NCBI GenBank assembly: GCA_944321145.1
Contig: CALUKF010000028.1
Location: 1-38,286, forward strand
DNA length: 38,286 bases
Reading direction: 5' to 3'
Source: an uncultured Odoribacter sp.
Lineage (GTDB): Bacteria > Bacteroidota > Bacteroidia > Bacteroidales > Marinifilaceae
Positions 15,301 through 23,140 of this stretch are shown one piece after another (the first letter of the stretch is position 1; each line of letters begins with the position of its first letter). Under the pieces are notes generated by a model, which made no database searches, was not told the DNA's origin, and saw only the letters and a list, made by a program, of their open reading frames with translations. A program made the translations under genes and the position numbers.

Positions 15301-16764
15301 ATGGAGAAATGTATTTGCAGTCTGGAACCCAAAGCGATATGGGAAAATTTCTATAAACTGACACAGGTGCCCCGCCCCTCCCACCACGAGGAAAAGGCGC
15401 GGAAGTTCATGCTCGAATGGGCAAAGGAGAACAATATCGAGGCAATGATGGACGAAGCCGGCAACATCATCATGCGCAAGGAGGCGACTCCGGGCATGGA
15501 GAACCGCAAGGGCGTCATCCTGCAGGGACACCTCGACATGGTGCCGCAGAAGAACGAGGACACGAAGCATGATTTCGAGAACGACCCCATCCAGACGTGG
15601 ATTGACGGCGAATGGGTGCGCGCAAAAGGCACGACGCTGGGCGCCGACAACGGCATGGGCGTGGCAGCAGGCATGGCTGTGCTGACGGCAACGGACATCC
15701 CGCACGGACCGCTGGAAGTGCTGATTACTGCCACGGAAGAGACGGGCATGGACGGCGCGAACGGGCTGAAGCCGGGCGTGCTGAAAGGCGACATCCTGCT
15801 GAACCTCGATTCGGAGACGGAGGGCGAATTGTACGTAGGTTGCGCCGGGGGTGTAGACTTTTCGGCAGCATTCCAATATACGAAAGAAGCCGTGCCTGCC
15901 GGCGTGAAGGCTTTCCGCTTGGCAGTGAAAGGACTGAAAGGCGGACACTCCGGCATGGACATCAACCTCGGACGGGGCAATTCCAACAAATTGTTGTTCC
16001 GTTTCCTGAAGAATTATGCACAGGAACTGAGCATACGGTTGTCAACGGTGCAGGGCGGCTCGCTGCGGAACGCCATTCCGCGTGAATCGTTCGCAACGGT
16101 AGTATTGCCTGCTGAGAATGCTGAGAAGTTGCAAGCCGCCGTACGCGAAGCTGAAGGCATTTACAAAGCTGAGTTGAGCGCAAAAGAGCCGACGCTGCAA
16201 GTGCTGGCAGAGGCTGCCGAGATGCCTGCATTCGTAATCAGCGAATGCCTGCAAGGACGGCTGACAAATGCGGTGTTGGCATGCCCGAACGGACCGGTGC
16301 GGATGATTGACTCAATGCCGGACACGGTGGAAACGTCGAACAATCTGGCAATTGTCGCTACGGAAGGGGATTGCATCACGGTGAAGAGCCTGCTGCGCTC
16401 GTCAGTAGAGACAGCCAAGGAAGCACTGGCACAGTCCATCCAGTCGGTATTCGAACTGGCAGGTGCCGACCGGATTGAGTTCACGGGCGGTTACCCGGGC
16501 TGGAAGCCGAATCCTGACTCTGCCATCCTGAAGGAGATGCAAGAGATATATGAGAAACTGTACGGCAAGAAGCCTGCCATCATGGCAATCCATGCCGGAT
16601 TGGAGTGCGGCATCCTCGGCTCGAAGTATCCGAATTGGGACATGATTTCTTTCGGACCGACGCTCTGCTCGCCCCACTCGCCGGACGAACGGGTGAACAT
16701 CGCTTCCGTAGGTAAATTCTGGGAATACTTAAAGGAAACACTGAAGGAGATTCCCGTGAAATAA
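15301..16764 (+). CDS. pepD: Aminoacyl-histidine dipeptidase (M20 peptidase)
   Basis: A 487-residue metallopeptidase of the PepD/carnosinase-like M20 family, which cleaves Xaa-His and other dipeptides in the cytoplasm. Zinc-site motifs are 'LQGHLDMVPQKNE' (His77, Asp79), 'TTLGADNGMG' (Asp116), the catalytic glutamate pair in 'ATEETGMDGA' (~146-147), 'LNLDSETEGE' and the C-terminal 'LCSPHSPDERV'. The lid/dimerisation domain lies between ~200 and 390. There is no signal peptide. It is monocistronic, ending in a terminator followed by a long palindrome. Confidence 0.95.
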   Translation: MEKCICSLEPKAIWENFYKLTQVPRPSHHEEKARKFMLEWAKENNIEAMMDEAGNIIMRKEATPGMENRKGVILQGHLDMVPQKNEDTKHDFENDPIQTWIDGEWVRAKGTTLGADNGMGVAAGMAVLTATDIPHGPLEVLITATEETGMDGANGLKPGVLKGDILLNLDSETEGELYVGCAGGVDFSAAFQYTKEAVPAGVKAFRLAVKGLKGGHSGMDINLGRGNSNKLLFRFLKNYAQELSIRLSTVQGGSLRNAIPRESFATVVLPAENAEKLQAAVREAEGIYKAELSAKEPTLQVLAEAAEMPAFVISECLQGRLTNAVLACPNGPVRMIDSMPDTVETSNNLAIVATEGDCITVKSLLRSSVETAKEALAQSIQSVFELAGADRIEFTGGYPGWKPNPDSAILKEMQEIYEKLYGKKPAIMAIHAGLECGILGSKYPNWDMISFGPTLCSPHSPDERVNIASVGKFWEYLKETLKEIPVK

Positions 16765-16798
16765 CAAGAAAAAAGTAGTTTTGTTTTCATGCAATGGA

Positions 16799-16836
16799 CT
16801 GTTCGGCGGCGTAAGGCTGCCGGGCAGTTTTGTTTT
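16799..16836 (+). terminator. pepD terminator
   Basis: Hairpin CTG-CGGCGGC/GCTGCCG-CAG with small internal loops (16799-16827), followed by TTTTGTTTT. Confidence 0.65.
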
Positions 16837-16877
16837 AAATGTAAACCGCCATTTATATAAATGGCGGTTTACATTTA
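16836..16877. repeat. 42-bp perfect palindrome
   Basis: TAAATGTAAACCGCCATTTA followed by its exact mirror complement, with no spacer. It lies between the convergent pepD and PepSY-like genes, directly after the pepD terminator. It may terminate the opposite gene, but its length and perfection are unusual. Confidence 0.85.
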
Positions 16878-16903
16878 TGGTAGGTTGGTTATAATGAGAC
16901 GGT

Positions 16904-17368
16904 TTAATAGTCGAGCTGCTCACGGACGAAGTCGCCGGTGGTGTTAAACAGGAGTTCGAGGGGACGGCGGTCAGCATCGTAAATCTTCACGATGTAGCCG
17001 CCACGTTCATTCTCTATGCCGTAGATTTGGGCGTCAGGGTAGTTTTCAGTGAGGTAGACGCCTGCCTGCTCCGGAAGGATGGCGAGGGGAAGCCCAAGGA
17101 AAGTGCTCTCGACGTCAAGCCATTCGCCATTGCTGTTGAAGTCGATTTGCGTGCCGTCGGCAAGAAACACTTCGTAAGATTTAGTCCCGTCGTCCTTTTC
17201 ACGGACAACACGGTCGACCTCAATGCCGGGAAAGTATTTCTCAATAAAGGCCTGTGCCGCTCCGGGCAGGCGGTCGTAGTCGATGTTTTTCTCTTCTTTG
17301 CAAGCGAAGAATACTGCGGAAATCAATCCGCACAACAGGATTTTCTGAAACATTTTTACCATAGTCAT
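16904..17368 (-). CDS. PepSY-like (DUF2874-type) lipoprotein
   Basis: A small exported protein with the signal peptide 'MFQKILLCGLISAVFFAC' ending in a lipobox Cys, then KEEK. The mature part has two similar halves beginning 'LPGAAQAFIEKYFPGIEVDR' and 'LPEQAGVYLTENYPDAQIYG', each followed by 'YEVFLADGTQIDFNSNGEW' or 'YIVKIYDADRRPLELLF' strands. This is the Bacteroidetes PepSY-like repeat. Start chosen at the first ATG after a TACCTTTG -7 box (17394-17401); ATGs at 17362 and 17353 are also possible. The family is often periplasmic and thought to bind or inhibit other proteins. No partner is evident here. It is monocistronic, between convergent and divergent neighbours. Confidence 0.75.
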   Translation of the reverse strand: MTMVKMFQKILLCGLISAVFFACKEEKNIDYDRLPGAAQAFIEKYFPGIEVDRVVREKDDGTKSYEVFLADGTQIDFNSNGEWLDVESTFLGLPLAILPEQAGVYLTENYPDAQIYGIENERGGYIVKIYDADRRPLELLFNTTGDFVREQLDY

Positions 17369-17393
17369 ATCATTTTTATTTGTTATTTCGCGA

Positions 17394-17401
17394 CAAAGGT
17401 A
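17394..17401 (-). promoter_or_regulatory. -7 element of the PepSY-like gene
   Basis: TACCTTTG on the minus strand, about 25 nt before the chosen ATG. It fits TAnnTTTG. Confidence 0.5.
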
Positions 17402-17504
17402 AACGGGAGATTCTGGCAGAAATCTAAAATAGGAAAACAATACAGAGAATTTTACCAATAAATTTTAGTAGTATAAACACTACCGTCCAATACGCATTTG
17501 CCAT

Positions 17505-17536
17505 GTTTATGGCTTGCAGGGAAGAAAATATCTTTG
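17505..17536 (+). promoter_or_regulatory. Probable promoter of the Hdr-like cluster
   Basis: TTTA (about 17505-17508), a ~20-nt spacer and TATCTTTG (17529-17536), 36 nt before the first gene. It is the only good promoter seen before the five-gene run. Confidence 0.55.
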
Positions 17537-17572
17537 TAAACAGTAATTTATGCATTTTATTGAACAACGGAT

Positions 17573-18262
17573 ATGCAGAAATTAAGTGAGAAATTAAAGC
17601 AAGACATCCATTATATCGAAAGCCTGAACAGTTGCATGAACTGCGGGGTGTGCACGGCTATTTGCCCGGCAGCGGAGTTCTATCGCTACGACCCGCGTGT
17701 CATTGTGGACACAGTGCAGAGGCAAGACGAAGAGGCATTGGAAACGCTGTTGAAATCGGAAACCATCTGGTATTGCGGCGAATGTATGTCCTGCAAAACA
17801 CGCTGCCCGCGAAGCAATACGCCCGGCGGGGTCATCATGTCCCTGCGCAGGCTGTCGCAGGAAGAAGGGTATTTCACGGAATCTGAAAAAGGGCGGCAAC
17901 AGTTTGCCTTGAAGCGGGTGCTGGGCAACAACATCCTGAACTACGGCTATTGCGTCACACCGGACGTGGTGCGCCCGGAAATGCATCCGGAACAGGGACC
18001 GGTGTGGGAATGGATTTACGAACACCGCGACGAGTTTTACGAGCGGGTGCATTCCAATTACCGCAAGGAAGGAGCAGGTGCCCTCCGCAAAGTGGACGAC
18101 CAGACGATGAAGGAATTGCGCAGCATCTTTGAAGTGACCGGCGGAAAGGCATTCATGGACAACATCGAAAACTGCTCCGCTGAAAAGGCACAGGAGATGG
18201 GCATGGATATGGAAACTTATTTCCTGCACACGTATATGGACAACAACGACAATCACCAATAA
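17573..18262 (+). CDS. Heterodisulfide-reductase-like subunit C (di-[4Fe-4S])
   Basis: A 229-residue iron-sulfur protein. Two [4Fe-4S] motifs are complete: Cys21-24-27-31 ('CMNCGVCTAICP') and Cys68-71-74-78 ('CGECMSCKTRCP'). HdrC proteins pass electrons between the flavoprotein HdrA and the catalytic HdrB. The long C-terminal extension after residue 100 ('GYCVTPDVVRPEMHPEQGP' and onward) is more like the HdrC1 subunit of sulfur-oxidiser sHdr complexes than the short methanogen HdrC. There is no membrane segment. The HdrB-like gene follows after 13 nt behind a GGAGGGG ribosome site. The physiological substrate is unknown. Confidence 0.8.
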   Translation: MQKLSEKLKQDIHYIESLNSCMNCGVCTAICPAAEFYRYDPRVIVDTVQRQDEEALETLLKSETIWYCGECMSCKTRCPRSNTPGGVIMSLRRLSQEEGYFTESEKGRQQFALKRVLGNNILNYGYCVTPDVVRPEMHPEQGPVWEWIYEHRDEFYERVHSNYRKEGAGALRKVDDQTMKELRSIFEVTGGKAFMDNIENCSAEKAQEMGMDMETYFLHTYMDNNDNHQ

Positions 18263-18275
18263 CGAGGAGGGGACA

Positions 18276-19343
18276 ATGAATCTTGAAGCAAAACAACAGA
18301 TTTGGAAAGAGTATCAAAAGGAAATCGCAGATGACCGGTATTATTATGCCCGGAGTTGCATCCGGCAAACATTCTTTCCCGGCTCGGAGTGGGCATATCT
18401 TGATATTCTGGGCAACCGTCTGGGCAAAACGGTATTCGACGACCCGCGCCACACAACCTGTACGGGAATCGGGTACCACTCGGACGTGGTGCCTGTCGAG
18501 ACCATCATGACGGTCGTGGCACGCCACTTTGCCCTGATGACCGAAGCAGGCTTTGAGAACATCACGCCTTCGTGCATCACATCCTTTGGCATTTACACGG
18601 AAATCCTGCACACCTGGCAGGAGCATCCGGAAATCGAAGAACAGACGCACGAATACCTCTGGAAAGCCACCCGCCGGGAATTCAAGAAGCCCAAGAATCT
18701 GGCGCATACCTCGGACGTGATTTATAAATTCCGGCATGAGATTGCCGCCCAAAAGAAGCACGCCCTTGTGGATGTGCACACGGGGCGCCCCTTGCGGGTG
18801 GTCGACCACATCGGCTGCCATTATGCCAAAATGTTTCCGTCGAAAGGCATCGGCGGAGCGGAGTTCCCTGCCGTCCTGTCCGGCATGGTAACGGCATGGG
18901 GAGGAGAGCCTGTCGATTATCCGGAACGACGCCATTGCTGCGGGTTCGGATTCCGCAATTACCTGGTGCTTGCCAATCGGGGTTACTCCATTGCCAACTC
19001 TAAAAAGAAATTTGAATCCATGCAGCCCTACGAACCGGATTTCATCATCACGAATTGCCCGGGATGCGCCATGTTTCTCGACAAATGGCAATACACCATC
19101 AGCGAAATGGAAGGCACCACGTACGGAAAGGACGGCTACGGCATTCCCGTGCTGACATACGAGGAAGCCGCTGCCCTCGTCTTAGGCTATGACCCTTGGG
19201 AAATCGGACTGCAGATGCACCAAGTAAGCGTAGAACCGCTACTTGAAAAAATGGGCATCGCCTACGACCCGGATGCCAAATACCGCAATGCCCGTGGAGA
19301 AGACATGGGACGTCCGGCATGTCCCAATTACCTGAAAGTATAA
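18276..19343 (+). CDS. Heterodisulfide-reductase-like subunit B
   Basis: A 355-residue protein of the HdrB type, the subunit that holds noncubane FeS clusters and splits disulfides. The C-terminal CCG motif is complete: Cys181 ('HIGCHYAK'), Cys221-222 ('RHCCGFG'), and Cys261 and Cys264 ('TNCPGC'). The N-terminal half has Cys28, Cys62 and Cys100 but not the full CX(n)CCG pattern, so only one regular cluster is assured. The segments 'DPRHTTCTGIGYHSD' and 'HHCCGFG-like' with 'NSKKKFESM' match my recollection of sHdrB1 proteins. It sits between the HdrC-like and HdrA-like genes and probably forms a soluble complex with them. Confidence 0.8.
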   Translation: MNLEAKQQIWKEYQKEIADDRYYYARSCIRQTFFPGSEWAYLDILGNRLGKTVFDDPRHTTCTGIGYHSDVVPVETIMTVVARHFALMTEAGFENITPSCITSFGIYTEILHTWQEHPEIEEQTHEYLWKATRREFKKPKNLAHTSDVIYKFRHEIAAQKKHALVDVHTGRPLRVVDHIGCHYAKMFPSKGIGGAEFPAVLSGMVTAWGGEPVDYPERRHCCGFGFRNYLVLANRGYSIANSKKKFESMQPYEPDFIITNCPGCAMFLDKWQYTISEMEGTTYGKDGYGIPVLTYEEAAALVLGYDPWEIGLQMHQVSVEPLLEKMGIAYDPDAKYRNARGEDMGRPACPNYLKV

Positions 19344-19361
19344 ATTTTATCTTTGAATCCC

Positions 19362-20393
19362 ATGAATGTAATCATTATAGGCGCAGGAACAGCAGGTTGC
19401 GAGGCTGCATACCGTTTGGCAAAAGCAGGCTTCACCGTGGAATTGGTGGAAAAGGAATGCACGCCGGGCGGCAACCTGAACAATTGGTTCCAATTGTTCC
19501 CCGACCGGAAACAAGCCTCGGCGCTACGGCAATTATTACAGCAGCAGGTGGAACACCCCTCCATCCGTCTGCACACCGACACCGTGCCTGTCAAAATTGA
19601 GCGGCAGGATGCCCGCCATTATGCAATGGAATTAGACAACGGTGCCCGCCTGGAAGGCAACGCCCTGTTGGTCACAACCGGTTTCCGGACTTTCGACGCA
19701 AGCCGCAAGGAGGAATATGGTTACGGCATTTACGAAAATGTCATTACCTCCGTCGAGTTGGAGAACTATTTCGCCAATCGGCAAATTCTCACCTCCACAG
19801 GCAAACGCCCGGAGCGCATCGGGCTGATTCAATGTGTCGGCTCACGGGACGAAAAAATGTGCAATTTCCACTGCTCTAAAGTGTGCTGCATCACTGCGGT
19901 CAAGCAGGCGATGGAATTGCGCGAACTTTTGCCCGATGCAGAAATCCTATGCTTCTACATGGATATGCGGATGTTCGGACCGGGATACGAGGAAATGTAC
20001 CGCGAAGCCCAGGAAAAATACAACATCAAGTTCGTACGCGGCAGGCTTTCCGAAGCCTCCGAAAACCAGGCAAAACAAGTAGTTGTCAAATGCGAGGACA
20101 CCCTCGTGGGCAAACCCATGCGCATGACACTCGACCTCATGGTGCTGATGGTGGGCATGGAAGCCTCGGACGGCAGCCGATGGGTAGCAAAGGAACTGCA
20201 GTTGCCGCTCGCCCCCAACGGCTTTATCCAACCTGGCGACCCGCACTACGCAACCAACCGCACTGCGGTCGAAGGCGTATTTGTTGCCGGATGTGCCACT
20301 TCGCCCATGAATCTGACCGACACGCTCACCGATGCCCGTTCGGCAGCCCTCGCTATCGGAGAATTTTTAAACGGGAATGAACATTACAATTAG
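19362..20393 (+). CDS. Short HdrA-like FAD/FeS subunit
   Basis: A 343-residue flavoprotein starting at ATG 19362; an upstream TTG is less likely because the fold begins 'MNVIIIGAGTAG'. FAD motif G7-x-G9-x-x-G12. The HdrA hallmark 'CVGSRDEKMCNFHCSKVCC' supplies Cys158, 167, 171, 175 and 176 for a [4Fe-4S] cluster next to FAD, followed by 'FYMDMRMFGPGYEE'. It lacks the N-terminal and C-terminal ferredoxin domains of methanogen HdrA (~650 residues), which is also true of sHdrA. Such a minimal HdrA may transfer electrons between a pyridine nucleotide and the C/B subunits. Whether it bifurcates electrons cannot be told. Confidence 0.82.
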   Translation: MNVIIIGAGTAGCEAAYRLAKAGFTVELVEKECTPGGNLNNWFQLFPDRKQASALRQLLQQQVEHPSIRLHTDTVPVKIERQDARHYAMELDNGARLEGNALLVTTGFRTFDASRKEEYGYGIYENVITSVELENYFANRQILTSTGKRPERIGLIQCVGSRDEKMCNFHCSKVCCITAVKQAMELRELLPDAEILCFYMDMRMFGPGYEEMYREAQEKYNIKFVRGRLSEASENQAKQVVVKCEDTLVGKPMRMTLDLMVLMVGMEASDGSRWVAKELQLPLAPNGFIQPGDPHYATNRTAVEGVFVAGCATSPMNLTDTLTDARSAALAIGEFLNGNEHYN

Positions 20394-20405
20394 CCTATTA
20401 CGACA

Positions 20406-20744
20406 ATGAACAACATTTGGGGATTCACGATATCAAGCGCAAGGGTCATCGACTACGACAAAAACGACCGCTCATTTGCACAATACATGACCGACACAGT
20501 GCCCAGCAGCCAATTGTGCATCGGATGCGGAGGTTGCACGGCTACCTGTACTGCCGGCGCGCTCACAGACTTCAACATCCGCAAGCTCCAAATGCTGGTA
20601 AAAAGAGGCGAGAATCGCGAAGCCGGTGAACAAATGCACAAGTGCATGCTCTGCGGCAAATGCCTCTTGGTGTGTCCTCGCGGCGTAGACACCCGGCGTA
20701 TGATTTTCGCCATGCTGAAATATATTGATAACCAAAAACTTTAA
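20406..20744 (+). CDS. Second HdrC-like ferredoxin subunit
   Basis: A 112-residue protein with two [4Fe-4S] sites: Cys38-41-44-48 ('CIGCGGCTATC') and Cys80-83-86-90 ('CMLCGKCLLVC'). It ends 'PRGVDTRRMIFAMLKYIDN', which is the HdrC ending. The gap to the HdrA-like gene is 12 nt and to the membrane protein 8 nt, so it is well placed to link the soluble HdrA to the membrane HdrE/D fusion. It corresponds in position to hdrC2 of sHdr operons. Confidence 0.8.
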   Translation: MNNIWGFTISSARVIDYDKNDRSFAQYMTDTVPSSQLCIGCGGCTATCTAGALTDFNIRKLQMLVKRGENREAGEQMHKCMLCGKCLLVCPRGVDTRRMIFAMLKYIDNQKL

Positions 20745-20752
20745 CAATCATC

Positions 20753-22519
20753 ATGTACTACGACCCTTTTGTATTGCCTTTCATGATCGGTTTGAATATC
20801 CTGTGTATTTACTTGGTGGTAACTTATGTCCGCTGGATACGCAGCTTTTCCCGTGCCGACAGGCATACAATCCTGAAAAACATGATTTCCATCAAAACGC
20901 TACGCGCCTGCAAAGAAATATTCTTGGAGAGTTTGGTGCATCACAAAATATACCGCACGAGTCCTTTCCTTGGCTACATGCACATGTGTTTCGGATTGGG
21001 ATGGTTCCTGCTGATTGTTGTCGGAAAAATTGAATCACTGGTCTACCACACCAGCCTCTTCAATCCTCCCTACTTCGCCATTTTCTTCCGTTTCTTCCAT
21101 CCGGCAAACGAAGCCTTTCCGCACAGCAATGTCTTCGCTTTCCTCATGGACTTGATACTGTTGATGATTCTGTCAGGCTTGGCATTGGCATGGTTCAAGC
21201 GTCTCTACTCCCGCCTGCTCGGCATGAAACGCACCACCCGCCACCGTCCCTTTGACCGCCTGATTCTCACCGTTCTCTGGCTCATCTTCCCCGTCCGCTT
21301 TCTGGCAGAGAGTTTCACGAGCGGCAGCCGTGGCGGCGGCAGTTTCCTGACCCACAGCGCAGGCGAATTTTTCGCCAGCTTCCTCCCTGTCGAAAGCTTG
21401 TCCTACCCGATGTGGTGGGTATACTCTTCGGTTTTAGGTATCTTCTTTCTTCTGCTCCCCTTCTCGCGTTACATGCACATCCCGACAGAAATGGTCTACA
21501 TCTTCCTGAAAAACTGGGGCGTAAAGCAAGGAAGGAAATTCACCGCTATCAGTAAATTCCAACTCTATGCCTGCTCGCGTTGCGGCATTTGCATCGACCA
21601 GTGCCAGTTGGGCAGTTCCCTGGGACTGACAACCACCCAGCCGGTCTATTTCCTGAAAAAAATACGCCACCATGAAGATTACAGCCAAGAGATTGACAAT
21701 TGCCTCATGTGCGGGCGTTGTGAAAATGCCTGTCCTGTAGATTTACATCTGAACTTGCTGCGACTCAGCCAGCGGAAAGACTACACGCACATCACAAAAA
21801 ACACCTATACCTATATTCCCGCACCCCGCATACCCAAAGCACGTGTCGCTTATTTCGCCGGTTGCATGGGGCACCTGACGCCGGGCGTTATCCGTGCCAT
21901 GCGCCAATTGTTCGAAAAAGCCGGCATCGAATATACATTCATCGACGAACAAAACGGGATTTGCTGCGGACGCCCCATGATGCTCAGCGGCAACTACAAC
22001 GCCGCCTCAATAGTCGTCGAACGCAACCGGACTGCAATCCTCAACAGTGGAGCAGAAATACTGGTAACCTCCTGCCCCATCTGCTACACCACATTCAAAG
22101 AGAACTATCACCTCAACCTCAAAATCATGCACCACACCGAATACATCGCACAATTGATATCCCAAGGTCTCCTGCACCCACACGCAAGTGAATTACGCAC
22201 AGTTTTCCACAATCCCTGCGAATTGGGACGCGGGAACGGTATCTGCGAATCCCCGATGCAAGTCCTGCAAGCCGTCAGCCGACCCGTTCCAACAAAATAC
22301 GATGGCAAAAAATCCCTTTGTTGCGGCGGCTCATTGGCAAACCTACACATCACCCCGACCCAGCGTTCCCGTCTGAGCGAAGATGCCCTCAATGCCTACC
22401 TGTCTTATCATCCGGACGTCCTGGTGACCGCCTGCCCGCTGTGCAAAAAGACCTTTGCCAAAAACCACCACACCGTTCCTATTAAAGACATTGCAGAAAT
22501 CGTAGCGGAAAATTGTTGA
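20753..22519 (+). CDS. Membrane-bound HdrE/HdrD-type fusion protein
   Basis: 588 residues in three parts. Residues 1-255 hold about five membrane helices (8-27, 74-92, 127-148, 168-186, 218-238) like the b-type cytochrome domain of NarI/DsrM/HdrE. His77 ('GYMHMCF') and His242 ('RYMHIP') are possible haem ligands. Residues 274-327 carry two [4Fe-4S] motifs (Cys274-277-280-284 and Cys317-320-323-327). Residues 365-588 have two complete CCG motifs: Cys371, 404-405, 441, 444 and Cys489, 523-524, 561, 564. This combination can exchange electrons with menaquinone and reduce or form a disulfide. In this cluster it replaces a soluble second HdrB. It is the last gene of the run. Confidence 0.82.
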   Translation: MYYDPFVLPFMIGLNILCIYLVVTYVRWIRSFSRADRHTILKNMISIKTLRACKEIFLESLVHHKIYRTSPFLGYMHMCFGLGWFLLIVVGKIESLVYHTSLFNPPYFAIFFRFFHPANEAFPHSNVFAFLMDLILLMILSGLALAWFKRLYSRLLGMKRTTRHRPFDRLILTVLWLIFPVRFLAESFTSGSRGGGSFLTHSAGEFFASFLPVESLSYPMWWVYSSVLGIFFLLLPFSRYMHIPTEMVYIFLKNWGVKQGRKFTAISKFQLYACSRCGICIDQCQLGSSLGLTTTQPVYFLKKIRHHEDYSQEIDNCLMCGRCENACPVDLHLNLLRLSQRKDYTHITKNTYTYIPAPRIPKARVAYFAGCMGHLTPGVIRAMRQLFEKAGIEYTFIDEQNGICCGRPMMLSGNYNAASIVVERNRTAILNSGAEILVTSCPICYTTFKENYHLNLKIMHHTEYIAQLISQGLLHPHASELRTVFHNPCELGRGNGICESPMQVLQAVSRPVPTKYDGKKSLCCGGSLANLHITPTQRSRLSEDALNAYLSYHPDVLVTACPLCKKTFAKNHHTVPIKDIAEIVAENC

Positions 22520-22526
22520 AAATCGC

Positions 22527-22534
22527 TACCTTTG
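22527..22534 (+). promoter_or_regulatory. Possible -7 element
   Basis: TACCTTTG 26 nt before the ATG of the unknown gene at 22561. No clear -33 box. Confidence 0.4.
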
Positions 22535-22560
22535 CCTCGAATTATCAAGTTAGAGTATTT

Positions 22561-23064
22561 ATGCTTTGGACACCAAAACAACAAACCATCATCAACCGCT
22601 TCATCCAGGAAATCAAGCAAATTGAATGGCTGAAAAACACCGGTATCCCTTCCGAAAAATATTGGGTTGTAGATACCGTATGGGAAGCCTGCGACACCTA
22701 CGGCAAAGAAATGCTGGAAGTCTGGGGGTACAACACCGAAAAAATTGAAAACCAAGCCCTCCAAAAGTTAAACGACGAACAAATCAACGCCGTTTTCGAA
22801 GCCGTCAGCCTCGCCATCGGCAACGAAGTCTACGATGCCATCTGCGATATGGAAGACCGCATCGGTGAAGAAACCGGCGAAGACCAATCAGGCATTGAGG
22901 AGGAAATCCTCGATTTTATCAAACGCGACACCGCATGGGCGTGCATTGAACAACTGCTGGGCATCTCCGGCTTTTTCACCCGCGTTTATGCAGTTAACCG
23001 CACCGGCAGATGGGCATGTTCCTGGGTAGGCAAATACCCCGCCGGCAACTTCATCATCATGTAA
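22561..23064 (+). CDS. Conserved-looking protein of unknown function
   Basis: A 167-residue soluble acidic protein, not recognised. Start chosen at ATG 22561, just after the -7-like TACCTTTG; an upstream reading would begin before that element. The N-terminal half is helical ('TPKQQTIINRFIQEIKQIEW'), the middle rich in Glu/Asp ('EDRIGEETGEDQSGIEEEIL'), and the end is aromatic ('RTGRWACSWVGKYPAGNF'). No signal peptide, membrane helix or metal motif. A hairpin terminator follows. Its position after the Hdr-like cluster, 41 nt from the last stop, may be incidental. Confidence 0.6.
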   Translation: MLWTPKQQTIINRFIQEIKQIEWLKNTGIPSEKYWVVDTVWEACDTYGKEMLEVWGYNTEKIENQALQKLNDEQINAVFEAVSLAIGNEVYDAICDMEDRIGEETGEDQSGIEEEILDFIKRDTAWACIEQLLGISGFFTRVYAVNRTGRWACSWVGKYPAGNFIIM

Positions 23065-23076
23065 TATTATAAAAAA

Positions 23077-23098
23077 GGGCATGCCCTTCCGCATGCCC
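23077..23098. terminator. Hairpin terminator between convergent genes
   Basis: GGGCATGC (23077-23084) pairs with GCATGCCC (23091-23098). A-run upstream and CCTTTC downstream, so it can serve both strands. Confidence 0.65.
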
Positions 23099-23103
23099 CC
23101 TTT

Positions 23104-23140
23104 CATTCATCGTTAATCGTTCATCCTTAATCACTCATCC
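23104..23140 (-). repeat. Short repeat copy at the DJ-1-like stop
   Basis: Minus-strand GGATGAACGATTAACGATGA-type words. The TGA stop of the DJ-1-like gene (23135-23137) is the first base triplet of the repeat tract. Confidence 0.8.

Noticed and set aside
19348-19355. TATCTTTG matching a -7 box just before the HdrA-like gene
   Set aside because: It would start transcription almost on the ATG, inside a tightly spaced gene run; likely chance.
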